Shown here piece by piece: positions 1-11,114 of a stretch of 50,123 bases of DNA. A model generated the notes under the pieces. The model was not told the origin of the DNA. It saw only the letters and a list, made by a program, of their open reading frames with translations, and did not search any database. Origin of the DNA: Candidatus Parcubacteria bacterium (GTDB taxonomy: Bacteria; Patescibacteriota; Patescibacteriia; Patescibacteriales; UBA12075). The first letter of the stretch is position 1, and every line of letters begins with the position of its first letter. The stretch lies in the NCBI GenBank assembly GCA_002869165.1, contig PKTK01000013.1, positions 1-50,123 of the forward strand, read 5' to 3'. Made by a program: the position numbers and the translations under genes.

Positions 1-2700
<2,700 letters not shown>

Positions 2701-2705
<5 letters not shown>

Positions 2706-2726
2706 TTTGATTTCTATCAAAAATGT
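2701..2726 (-). repeat. perfect 11-bp hairpin overlapping the 23S 5' boundary
   Basis: ACATTTTTGAT-TTCT-ATCAAAAATGT. Confidence 0.7.
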
Positions 2727-2934
2727 ACTTGATCATGAAATTGCTTAGATGAGCTCTTTAGGAACGGGAGCTCAAAATGATCAAGATTCTTTTTGTTATT
2801 ATGCTAGTCTTATTTGATCTCGTCTTGTATCAAATAAGGAATATTCAATTTTTAAAGTACTTTTTGAAAACTAACATTTAAAAACTTATGTACAAATTTT
2901 CAAATTTAGGCTTTCAATTAATGTTTAAAGAAAC

Positions 2935-2957
2935 AAAAAACTGCTTTTAAGCAGTTT
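2935..2957 (-). terminator. rho-independent terminator upstream of 23S
   Basis: Minus strand AAACTGCTT-AA-AAGCAGTTT followed by TTT; a competing AAGCAGTTGA copy lies upstream at 2987-2998. Confidence 0.65.
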
Positions 2958-3065
2958 GACAACACTTAAAATCAAGTAGGTGTAAATCAACTGCTTTTTA
3001 GTTTAATTCTTTCTTTGTTTATCATATATATTTTAGCTAAATTGTTAGTCTAAAACGTAATTAAT

Positions 3066-3093
3066 ATTATACAGGAAAAATAATATAAGTCAA
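3066..3093 (-). promoter_or_regulatory. sigma70-like promoter reading toward the 23S gene
   Basis: Minus strand TTGACT-16 nt-TATAAT. Confidence 0.65.
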
Positions 3094-3259
3094 TAGTTTG
3101 GGCAAGTACTTAAACATTTGTTTATTATATTTATTTTTTTGCTAATATTTAAGAAATTTTGTAATTTTTAATTTTATAATTTTTAAACAATTTCTATTTA
3201 AAAAATTTATAAATTAAAAATTGTTTTCAAAATACAAAATTTCAAAATTTCAAAATTAA

Positions 3260-3290
3260 AAAGAGAGTTTATAAAGCTCTCTTTTTTATA
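3260..3290 (-). terminator. terminator downstream of pilT
   Basis: AAAGAGAG..CTCTCTTT stem with T-run. Confidence 0.75.
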
Positions 3291-3298
3291 ATACGCAA

Positions 3299-4351
3299 CT
3301 ATAGTATCTTGAATTTATCAAGTAATTCCGGATGATCCATGTAGCTTTGGGCTACTTCCTTTTCAACTTCCTTGTCCTTGTATATTCTCTGAATATCTTG
3401 ATCCATACTAAACATTCCATCTTTGGAACTTGTCTCTATTACTGATTTAATTTGAGCTATCTTTTGCTCTCTAATCATATTTGAAACCGCAGAAGTATTA
3501 AGCATGATCTCACGGGCGGCAACCCTTCCTCCACCTTGCTTTGGAAGTAATCTCTGAGAGATAACTGAAGCCAATGTCATAGATAATTGCATGCGTACCT
3601 GATTCTGTTGATGGGGAGGAAAAGCATCTATGATACGATCAATAGTTTGAGCAGCATTATATGTATGCAAAGTAGCTAAAACCAAATGACCAGTCTCGGC
3701 TAGGGTGATAGTAGTGGCAATAGTTTCTAAATCTCTCATCTCCCCAACCATAATAACATTGGGGTCTTGTCTCATAGCATGCTTAAGACCAGCTCCAAAC
3801 GACAACATGTCTGAGCCTAATTCCCTTTGAGAAATAACTGATTTCTTTGACTCAAAGACAAACTCAACCGGATCCTCAAAAGTAATAATATTCTTAAATT
3901 CATTATCATTGATATATTCAATCATAGCAGCCAAAGTAGTTGACTTACAACATCCGGTTGGACCAGTTAAAAGTATCAAACCTTGTTTTAAGCCTAGTAA
4001 ATTATAAATAACCTTGGGCATGCCGATTTCATCCAGACTAGGAACTTCGTTGTTAATTACACGAGCAACCAAGCGTACATTGCGCTTTTCATAACTCAAA
4101 TTTACACGAAATCTATGTTCATCAAGCTCGAAACCAAAATCAAGATCCTTGGTGTGGTTAAATCTTTCTTTTTGATCATCAGAAATGATTGAAAAAGCAA
4201 TTGCTTCAATATCAGAATTCTTCAGTTCTTTTTGCCCTTCTACATAATTTAACTTACCATCAATCCTAACTAGAGGAGGAACAGAAGCTACTAAATGAAT
4301 ATCGGATGCATTTTTTTCAATTGCATATAAAAATAATTCTTTGGCTGTCAT
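3299..4351 (-). CDS. pilT: type IV pilus retraction ATPase PilT
   Basis: Walker A GPTGCCKST, Asp box ITFEDPVEF, VGEMRDLETI, TGHLVLATLHT. The ORF extends to 4399; the start is probably MTAKELF. Confidence 0.92.
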   Translation of the reverse strand: MTAKELFLYAIEKNASDIHLVASVPPLVRIDGKLNYVEGQKELKNSDIEAIAFSIISDDQKERFNHTKDLDFGFELDEHRFRVNLSYEKRNVRLVARVINNEVPSLDEIGMPKVIYNLLGLKQGLILLTGPTGCCKSTTLAAMIEYINDNEFKNIITFEDPVEFVFESKKSVISQRELGSDMLSFGAGLKHAMRQDPNVIMVGEMRDLETIATTITLAETGHLVLATLHTYNAAQTIDRIIDAFPPHQQNQVRMQLSMTLASVISQRLLPKQGGGRVAAREIMLNTSAVSNMIREQKIAQIKSVIETSSKDGMFSMDQDIQRIYKDKEVEKEVAQSYMDHPELLDKFKIL

Positions 4352-4641
4352 AATTTTCATATAAACATTTAAACATATAAAACATTTAAACATTTTCAAT
4401 AAATATTTATAATAATATTATACCACATTTTTCTAAATCTGTTTAATCTACCAAATTTAAAAACCTTGCTTTATAAAAATAGGCTATTAAATTATTAACA
4501 ACTAGAACCTCACTCTTATTATTTCCCCCAGAACACCTTCTTTTATCATTGGTAGTTCACTTTACTCCAAAATAGAAAAGAAAAAAAGAAGCAAAAAGCT
4601 TCTTTTTTATATGTGATATGTGTTATGTGTTATGTGACAAT

Positions 4642-5334
4642 CTACCACCCCATTTTCTTAATCCCATTTCTGGCTGCTTTAACTTGAGCATCTTGCTTAG
4701 AACTTCCCTTTCCCTTGGCAACCAATTTATTTCCTAAGTAAAGCCCGACTTCAAAAGTTTTAGCATGATCTGGTCCAATCTCGCTCAAAACTTTATAGTG
4801 TGGGGTCACTTTTTCTATCTCTTGGGCTTTTTCTTGAAATTTTGACTTTGGATCTAAATAAAGTTGATTTTCCAAGATATTCTCAAGTTTTGACAGCATC
4901 ATCTTGTGAACAAACTTGCTTGCTGCCTTTATTCCCTGATCCAAATAAATTGCCCCAATCAAAGCTTCAACTGCATTTGCCAAAATATATTGTCTTGCCT
5001 TGGAGTTCTTATCTTTTGATTCACCCTTTGATAGATAAAGAAATTTTTCCAGTTCAATTTCTGAGGCCACCAAAGAAAGCATCTTGGAATTCACAAGCGA
5101 GGCTCTCCAGTTGGTTAAATCTCCTTCTGGGGTATCGGGAAAATTATTATAAAGATGCTCAGTTACCACTATTTCAAGAACTGCATCTCCCAAAAATTCC
5201 AATCTTTCATTATGACCAAGCTGAAATTTAGGATGTTCATTTAGATATGATCGATGAACAACGGCTTGCTTTAAATAATCAGGATTTTTAAATTTAACCC
5301 CAACTTTTTCTTCTAAAATAGAAAAATCTTTCAT
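4642..5334 (-). CDS. rnc: ribonuclease III
   Basis: HNERLEFLGDAVLEIVVTEHL signature, C-terminal dsRBD. Confidence 0.95.
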   Translation of the reverse strand: MKDFSILEEKVGVKFKNPDYLKQAVVHRSYLNEHPKFQLGHNERLEFLGDAVLEIVVTEHLYNNFPDTPEGDLTNWRASLVNSKMLSLVASEIELEKFLYLSKGESKDKNSKARQYILANAVEALIGAIYLDQGIKAASKFVHKMMLSKLENILENQLYLDPKSKFQEKAQEIEKVTPHYKVLSEIGPDHAKTFEVGLYLGNKLVAKGKGSSKQDAQVKAARNGIKKMGW

Positions 5335-5418
5335 GTTAGCTAAATTGCTAAACTGTTAGATTAGTACATTTAGATATAGTAATCTAACAATATAGCAATA
5401 CGTTATTTATATTTCAAA

Positions 5419-5516
5419 GGCTACGAAAATACGAATCGGTACTAATTTACGAATAATTTCAAACAACTCATAATAAACCGATTCGAAAATTAGTACTGAT
5501 TCGTATTTTCGTAGAC
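5419..5516. mobile_element. MITE-like palindromic element (98 bp)
   Basis: Inverted ends GGCTACGAAAATACGAATCGGTACTAATTTACGAAT / ATTCGAAAATTAGTACTGATTCGTATTTTCGTAGAC, same family as 32590-33075. Confidence 0.7.
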
Positions 5517-5536
5517 AATTTTTTATTCAACAAATA

Positions 5537-6022
5537 TTATTCTACATCTCGTGCTTCTGTTTTTTCTTCCTTCGCCGGCTTCTTTCTCTCAGGTTCATTA
5601 TATCCATCCTTTAACATGTCTTTAAATATTGCTCCCAATACTCCATTTACAAATTTACCAGAAGACTCCGAACCAAAAACTTTGGCTATTTCTATTGCTT
5701 CATTGATTGCCACTTTAGCTGGAATATCATCATTGTACATTAGTTCATATACACCAATTCTAAGAATATTTCTATCTACTATGGTTATTTGATCTAGTGG
5801 CCACTCAGTGGCATATTTGGAAATATAAGCATCAACTTCTTCAATATTTTCCATTACTCCTTTCAAAACACCCTGAACGAATCCGTGATCATTGAATTGA
5901 GGAGCAAAGTTTTCAAAAACTCCCTTAGAAATATCGACTAAATCATTAGCCTTCTTTCCTTTAAAATCCCAAAGGAAAAGAGTTTGCATTGCTATTGTTC
6001 TTGCTAAATGACGATTTGACAT
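5537..6022 (-). CDS. nusB: transcription antitermination factor NusB
   Basis: [49 protein letters not shown]. Confidence 0.92.
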   Translation of the reverse strand: MSNRHLARTIAMQTLFLWDFKGKKANDLVDISKGVFENFAPQFNDHGFVQGVLKGVMENIEEVDAYISKYATEWPLDQITIVDRNILRIGVYELMYNDDIPAKVAINEAIEIAKVFGSESSGKFVNGVLGAIFKDMLKDGYNEPERKKPAKEEKTEARDVE

Positions 6023-6096
6023 ATATGCATATTTTGTCATTCCCGGCTAGAAATGACAATAATTATTTTCATAAACAAAAAAGAAGCTAAAAATTA

Positions 6097-6297
6097 TTAA
6101 GCTTCCTTTTTTGTTGCTTTTTCTTTTATAGAAATAACTTCACGATTTTTATATGTTCCACAAAATTCACATGCAGTATGTTGCATTACAGCCTTCCCGC
6201 ATTTAGGACATACGCTCAAAATAGCTTTTTTTAAAGCATGATGTGACCTTCTTCTTCCTGCAGAACCAGAAGTTCGTCTCTTTTTAGGTACAGACAT
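6097..6297 (-). CDS. rpmF: 50S ribosomal protein L32
   Basis: MSVPKKRRTSGSAGRRRSHHAL, zinc ribbon CPKCGK..CEFCG. Confidence 0.93.
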   Translation of the reverse strand: MSVPKKRRTSGSAGRRRSHHALKKAILSVCPKCGKAVMQHTACEFCGTYKNREVISIKEKATKKEA

Positions 6298-6366
6298 ATT
6301 AAAATATTTTCTTAATAGTAACTGATAATAGTTAAACAAAAATTGTCTAATTAGTCAAGTATTTAA

Positions 6367-6391
6367 AAAGCACTGCTAATAACAGTGCTTT
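6367..6391 (-). terminator. terminator of the short-ORF transcription unit
   Basis: AAAGCACTG-ttattag-CAGTGCTTT followed by T-run on the minus strand. Confidence 0.7.
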
Positions 6392-6429
6392 GTGGGTTGG
6401 GAAATAACCGAATTTACTGGGCTACTCCC

Positions 6430-6486
6430 CTAGATACTGCATCCACCGCTACAATGAGCAGTCCTGGGTACCATAAATCTTTTCAT
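6430..6486 (-). CDS. candidate 18-aa microprotein MKRFMVPRTAHCSGGCSI
   Basis: RBS AAAGGAGG 6 nt before ATG; own promoter (TTGACA-17-TATGAT) and terminator. Below the size cutoff of the supplied ORF track. Confidence 0.5.
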   Translation of the reverse strand: MKRFMVPRTAHCSGGCSI

Positions 6487-6539
6487 AATTTTCCTCCTTT
6501 GTTTTATTTTTTAAGTAAATACAACTGATTTACAAAAAT

Positions 6540-6568
6540 ATCATATAATAGTTTTAAATTAATGTCAA
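6540..6568 (-). promoter_or_regulatory. consensus promoter for the 18-codon ORF
   Basis: Minus strand TTGACA-ttaatttaaaactatta-TATGAT. Confidence 0.65.
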
Positions 6569-6570
6569 AA

Positions 6571-6618
6571 TAGAATCCTCTATAGAATATTTCATGGAAT
6601 ATTCTATAGAGGATTCTA
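6571..6618. repeat. 48-bp inverted repeat (21-bp perfect arms, 6-nt centre)
   Basis: TAGAATCCTCTATAGAATATT-tcatgg-AATATTCTATAGAGGATTCTA. Confidence 0.9.
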
Positions 6619-6624
6619 TAAATA

Positions 6625-6934
6625 AAAAACGCCAACTTTATTGTCGGCGCTATAATTGATTTACTTTAGTAGAGATCAGTAAGGTTTTACTAAGACATTT
6701 CCCTTGCGGTACTCGCCTGCCTTCTGACTAGCTATTTTGGTAGATCTTTGCCATGGCTGCTTATGCCAAGGGTCGACTTCTTTGCCACCCCAATCGGTTA
6801 TTCATTGCCATCAATCAAGTCTCTGCACTTCGGATCCGTTCAATAAAAGGCTGAAAACTCTATCAAACATGCAACGAACATCTGGTTTCCTATCCCCCAG
6901 CAGGCTCTACTAAAGCAAACTGTATTTTGAATTT
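6625..6934 (-). ncRNA. structured non-coding RNA, unclassified (about 310 nt)
   Basis: Promoter TTGACA-17-TAACAT (6941-6969), 11-bp closing helix CTTTAGTAGAG/CTCTACTAAAG (6905-6915 with 6664-6674), second helix GCCTGC/GCAGGC, terminator at 6629-6650, no ORF. Confidence 0.65.
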
Positions 6935-7002
6935 AAGCTTATGTTATATCAAAAATTTTTCTTTGTCAATCAATTCATCAACACCGCTCCAGGCAACAAA
7001 GT

Positions 7003-8223
7003 CTAACAAATATACATCGCATCTCCATAGCTATAAAACCTATATTTCTCTTTTATAGCTTCTTGATAAGCTTTGTCAATATTCTTTTTACCAGCTAACG
7101 CCGAAACCAACATTATGAGTGATGATTTTGGTAAATGAAAGTTTGTAATCATAGCATCAATTACTTTGAACTTGTACCCGGGATAAATAAAAATATTTGT
7201 ATCAATAAAAAAGGAATTCCCTCTTGAAAGGAGTGGGTGCGAAGCAGACGGGGTGTGTTTTTGTGGTACGGTTTTACACCCCTCCCCCTCGCTTCGCTCG
7301 GGTACTCCTACCCCAGGGCACCCTCTCTTGCTCTGCAATTCACCTTGCCTTTTAAGGGGAGAATTTATACAATCAGCAAATGATTCAAGAGTCCGCACGC
7401 TAGTCGTACCAACACCAATCACTCTTCCGCCTTCTTTCTTGGCTTTCTGAATAGCTTCAATAACATCACTAGAAATCTCCGCCAGTTCCGAATGCATCTT
7501 ATGCTCCTCAATATTCTCAACTTTTACTGGAGCAAAAGTTCCTAGGCCTACATGAAGAGTAATATATTTCACAATCACGCCTTTTTCTTTTAGTTTTTTT
7601 AGCAACTCTTCCGTAAAATGGAGTCCAGCAGTTGGCGCAGCTACTGAACCCAATTTATCATCACTAGCATAAACAGTCTGATATGATTTCCTGTCGTCTG
7701 TTATCTGTTTTCTGTTATCTGTCTTAATATAAGGAGGCAGAGGAACCTTTCCGATTTGCTCAACGATATCCATAAAATTTCCATTGCAGTTAAAATTAAC
7801 AAACCAAGTACCATTTTCATTGTTTTTAACCACCACCGCATTCAAATTATCGCCAAATTCAATCTCTAATCCTGCTTGAACATTCCTTCCACCAATCATA
7901 CACTCCCAAGTATTCATTTCCAGACCTCCGAGGTCTGGAGATCCAGACCTCGGAGGTCTGGAAATTTGTTTATGCAAAAAAACCTCTACACGCCCACCAC
8001 TTCCCTTTTTCTTGCCAATCAATCTAGCTGGAAATACCTTGGAATTATTCAAAACCAAAACATCTCCTTTTTCAAAATAATCAAGAATTTCATAAAATAT
8101 TTTATGTTCAATATCGCCTGACTTTTTATCCAAAACCAAAAGACGAGAATGATCTAGCTTCTCAGCTGGTTTATTAGCTATTAACTCAAATGGTAAATTG
8201 TAATCAAAATCGGATGTTTTCAT
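7003..8223 (-). CDS. queA: S-adenosylmethionine:tRNA ribosyltransferase-isomerase QueA with two repeat-derived in-frame insertions
   Basis: MKTSDFDYNLPFELIANKPAEKLDHSRLLVLDKKSG, KVPLPPYIK, YQTVYASDDKLGSVAAPTAGLHFTEELL, ITNFHLPKSSLIMLVSALAG. Confidence 0.93.
   Translation of the reverse strand: MKTSDFDYNLPFELIANKPAEKLDHSRLLVLDKKSGDIEHKIFYEILDYFEKGDVLVLNNSKVFPARLIGKKKGSGGRVEVFLHKQISRPPRSGSPDLGGLEMNTWECMIGGRNVQAGLEIEFGDNLNAVVVKNNENGTWFVNFNCNGNFMDIVEQIGKVPLPPYIKTDNRKQITDDRKSYQTVYASDDKLGSVAAPTAGLHFTEELLKKLKEKGVIVKYITLHVGLGTFAPVKVENIEEHKMHSELAEISSDVIEAIQKAKKEGGRVIGVGTTSVRTLESFADCINSPLKRQGELQSKRGCPGVGVPERSEGEGCKTVPQKHTPSASHPLLSRGNSFFIDTNIFIYPGYKFKVIDAMITNFHLPKSSLIMLVSALAGKKNIDKAYQEAIKEKYRFYSYGDAMYIC
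7205..7375. repeat. dispersed repeat inserted in-frame in queA (copy B)
   Basis: taccccagggcaccctctcttg..gcaattcaccttg matches intergenic 19988-20028; cccctccccctcgcttcgctcgggtactcc matches about 44880-44910. Confidence 0.7.
7917..7968. repeat. palindromic repeat inserted in-frame in queA (copy A)
   Basis: CCAGACCTCCGAGGTCTGG-agat-CCAGACCTCGGAGGTCTGG. Confidence 0.85.
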
Positions 8224-8275
8224 ATTTATCTTGTAAACATTTAAGCATATAAACATATAAACATCAATCCAAAAC

Positions 8276-8306
8276 AAAAAAGAAGCAATTACTTCTTTTT
8301 TGATAT
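8276..8306 (-). terminator. terminator upstream of queA / downstream of ftsZ side
   Basis: AAAAAAGAAG-caatta-CTTCTTTTTT. Confidence 0.65.
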
Positions 8307-8333
8307 GTGATATGTGTTGTGTGATATGTAAAA

Positions 8334-9509
8334 TTACATCATCTTCTTCCGAATAAAGGCTGGAATTCCTAGTTCATCATCGTCATCATCTGGTTTTGGT
8401 CCTGGGGCCTCTTTTTTCTTGGCTGGTTCTGCTTGAGCAGCTTTTAAAGAAGATGACTTAGGCTTTGCTGGTTCTTCTTTTTCTTTTTCAGCAATATATG
8501 AATTCTGTGTGTAAACTGGTTTCTCATTTGGAATTCTATCCTTTGATCCACTAATACTAGAATCAAATCCTGTGGCAACAACTGTTATTTTAATCTCATC
8601 TTTCATTTTGGAATCAATACAAGCACCAAAAATAATCTTGGCATCTTCATCAGCTGAAGCGGTAATAATCTTGGCAGCCTCATTCACATCATTCATACCG
8701 AGATTTGATCCACCAGTAATTGTAAAAAGTATTCCTCTAGCACCTTCTATGCTCATCTCAAGTAGTGGTGAATTGATAGCAATCTTTGCAGCTTCTATAG
8801 CCTTATTTTCTCCACTAGCTTGACCTATACCCATCAAAGCAGAGCCGGCATTAGCCATAACAGCTTTTACATCGGCAAAATCAACATTGATAAGTCCGGG
8901 GATTGTGATAACCTCAGCGATTCCCTGCACGCCTTGTTGTAGTACCTCATCAACCACCATAAAAGCGTCAAGCAATGATGTTTTCTTGTCTATAACTTGA
9001 AGTAATTTATCATTTGGAATGGTGATAATAGTATCAACCTTGTCTACTAGTTCTGTAAGGCCTCTTTCGGCAATATTCTTTCTCTGAGCCCCTTCAAAAG
9101 AAAAAGGCTTAGTGACGATAGCCACAGTTAAGGCACCAAGGTCACGAGCAATTTCAGCAACAATCGGACTTGCTCCTGTGCCTGTTCCTCCACCAAGACC
9201 GCAAGTAACAAAAACCATATCAGAATCCTTGAGAGCATCTCTAATATCATTTTGAGATTCTTCTGCTGCGTTTCTGCCTAATTCTGGATTCATACCAGCC
9301 CCCAGACCCCTAGTAATAGTTTTGCCAATATGAATCTTCTTGGCTGCTTTATTGTAATGCAAAGCTTGTACATCAGTATTAACTGCAATAAATTCTACTC
9401 CCTTTACACCCACATCAACCATACGATTAACAGCGGCACCTCCAGCACCACCACAACCAACTACTTTTATTTTTGCAAATGTTTCAATTGCTGGTTTTAC
9501 TTCAGCCAT
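8334..9509 (-). CDS. ftsZ: cell division protein FtsZ
   Basis: KVVGCGGAGGAAVNRM, GGGTGTGASPIVAEIA, C-terminal DDELGIPAFIRKKMM. Confidence 0.98.
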   Translation of the reverse strand: MAEVKPAIETFAKIKVVGCGGAGGAAVNRMVDVGVKGVEFIAVNTDVQALHYNKAAKKIHIGKTITRGLGAGMNPELGRNAAEESQNDIRDALKDSDMVFVTCGLGGGTGTGASPIVAEIARDLGALTVAIVTKPFSFEGAQRKNIAERGLTELVDKVDTIITIPNDKLLQVIDKKTSLLDAFMVVDEVLQQGVQGIAEVITIPGLINVDFADVKAVMANAGSALMGIGQASGENKAIEAAKIAINSPLLEMSIEGARGILFTITGGSNLGMNDVNEAAKIITASADEDAKIIFGACIDSKMKDEIKITVVATGFDSSISGSKDRIPNEKPVYTQNSYIAEKEKEEPAKPKSSSLKAAQAEPAKKKEAPGPKPDDDDDELGIPAFIRKKMM

Positions 9510-9623
9510 ATTATTTTAGAACCTTGGGGAAAGGCTTTTGTTTATTTATTTATTAGTCTAAAAAGTGTATTTTTATTCTATAATATATTATATATTTTAT
9601 CAAGTTTTAATGTTTTTTGCAAC

Positions 9624-9656
9624 AAAAAAAGTTGTATAAACAAATTATACAACTTT
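9624..9656 (-). terminator. hairpin between ftsA and ftsZ
   Basis: AAAAGTTGTATAA-acaaa-TTATACAACTTTT. Confidence 0.6.
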
Positions 9657-9742
9657 TGTATTATAATAAAATTTATACTAATATCAGTCAAAAAAAATGG
9701 TAATCCAAAAAAAATTTTTAAAAAATGTTTTGTATAAAATTT

Positions 9743-11005
9743 TTATGGCACCAAAGACTTAAACATCTTTTTCAACTTCTCAACACCTTTTTCTACTATT
9801 GCTCCCCCTGGCATCCTTAAACCGCTTCCACCATTATAAACCTGAGAGCCCCAAGCAACCAATCCCAAAGCATTCAAAAATTCAGTTTCATTTACTTTAT
9901 CAATTACCGAATCAATATTTGAATTAGTGCCTAGCACTGCTGGAAGCCGGAGCTGTTTTTTAGCAACGCTGATTATATTCTTAATCTTTGTGCCACCACC
10001 TATCAAATAAACTCATCCGGGAAGCATACCAGACCTTTCAATACTGGCAAATTCTTCATCAACTTTTTCAAATATCTCTTCTACTCTAGCTTCAATGATT
10101 TGTGCTAGATACATTTCATTCACTTTATTAATCTCATTTTCCACACCTTCTTCTTTGGCAATGTCAGAGATATCAATTTCACTTTTTTTATTCATTCCTT
10201 CGGGATTAGCTGAGCCATATTTTACTTTAATTTTGTCTGCCAAACTAATAGGACACCTGAGGCCTATAGCAATGTCAGCAGTAATATGTTCAGACCCTAT
10301 AGGAATAACCGCAGTATGTAAGAGCTCTCCTTCTTCAAAAACTGCCATAGAGGTAGTTGATGCACCAATGTTTATCAATGCTGCACCCAAGTCTTTTTGT
10401 TTGCTACTAATAACTGCTTCAGATGCTGCTAGTGGTGATAAAACCAAATCATCAATTTCCAAACCTGTTCTAAAAATTGCTTTAGTTAAATTTTTAATCT
10501 GGCTGGTTAAACCCTGAATAATCAAAGTCTCAACTTCAAGTCTAACGCCAATCATACCGACTGGATCACGTATATCATCCTGATTATCCACCGAAAACTT
10601 AATAGGAATTACATGGAGAATCTCATAATTTGGCGGTACAGACAAAGCTCTTGCTGCTTCTAAGGCACGATCAACATCTTCATGGCTTATTTCACCGTCG
10701 CTTCTTCCAATTGCAACCACACCCTTGCTCTTTTCACACTTAATATGAGGGCTGTTCATTGAAACCCATACACTCTCAACTGGCACTCCGATGATTTTTT
10801 CAGTTTTTTCAAGACATGCTGAAATTGAAGATGTAACATCTTCAATGCTCTTTACCACTCCTTTGTTTATGCCCATAGACTCAACATTTACTGCACCAAT
10901 TATTTGCACAGCGTTACCATCCTGATTTAGACCACCTCGTTGACCAACCACCAACCTAACCTCTGTGGAACCTATATCTAAACCGGCAATTATTTCTTCT
11001 TTCAT
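9743..11005 (-). pseudogene. ftsA: cell division protein FtsA interrupted by one in-frame TGA (10013-10015)
   Basis: ORFs 10013-11047 and 9743-10006 are in the same frame: ..ERSGMLPG-TGA-VYLIGGGTKIKN... FtsA motifs IAGLDIGSTEVRLVVG and SLPxG/GGG. May be recoded, erroneous or a true pseudogene. Confidence 0.85.
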
Positions 11006-11114
11006 AATATTATTTAAAAATTCACAAACCTCACATAAATACTCCAAAAAATTTATAGGTATGTTTTAAACTTAAGCTTAATAATTATAACACAAAAAAA
11101 CAATAATTTCTACT

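Noticed and set aside
4800-5231. 143-aa plus-strand ORF
   Set aside because: Antisense to rnc, no RBS and no domain-like sequence.
5419-5516. CRISPR repeat interpretation of the TACGAAAATACGAAT repeats
   Set aside because: Copies are inverted pairs scattered over the window without regular spacers or cas genes.
6727-6752. AGCAGCCATGGCAAAGAT resembling the SRP RNA motif AGCAGCCAAGGCAGAT
   Set aside because: The adjacent GGAA tetraloop and symmetric domain IV features are missing; the stretch instead forms its own CTTGGC/GCCATGG hairpin.
9743-11005. Whole-genome reassignment of UGA to glycine
   Set aside because: Only one internal UGA was seen in the window and the MazG-like gene appears to terminate with TGA at a natural C-terminus; kept only as a hypothesis for ftsA.
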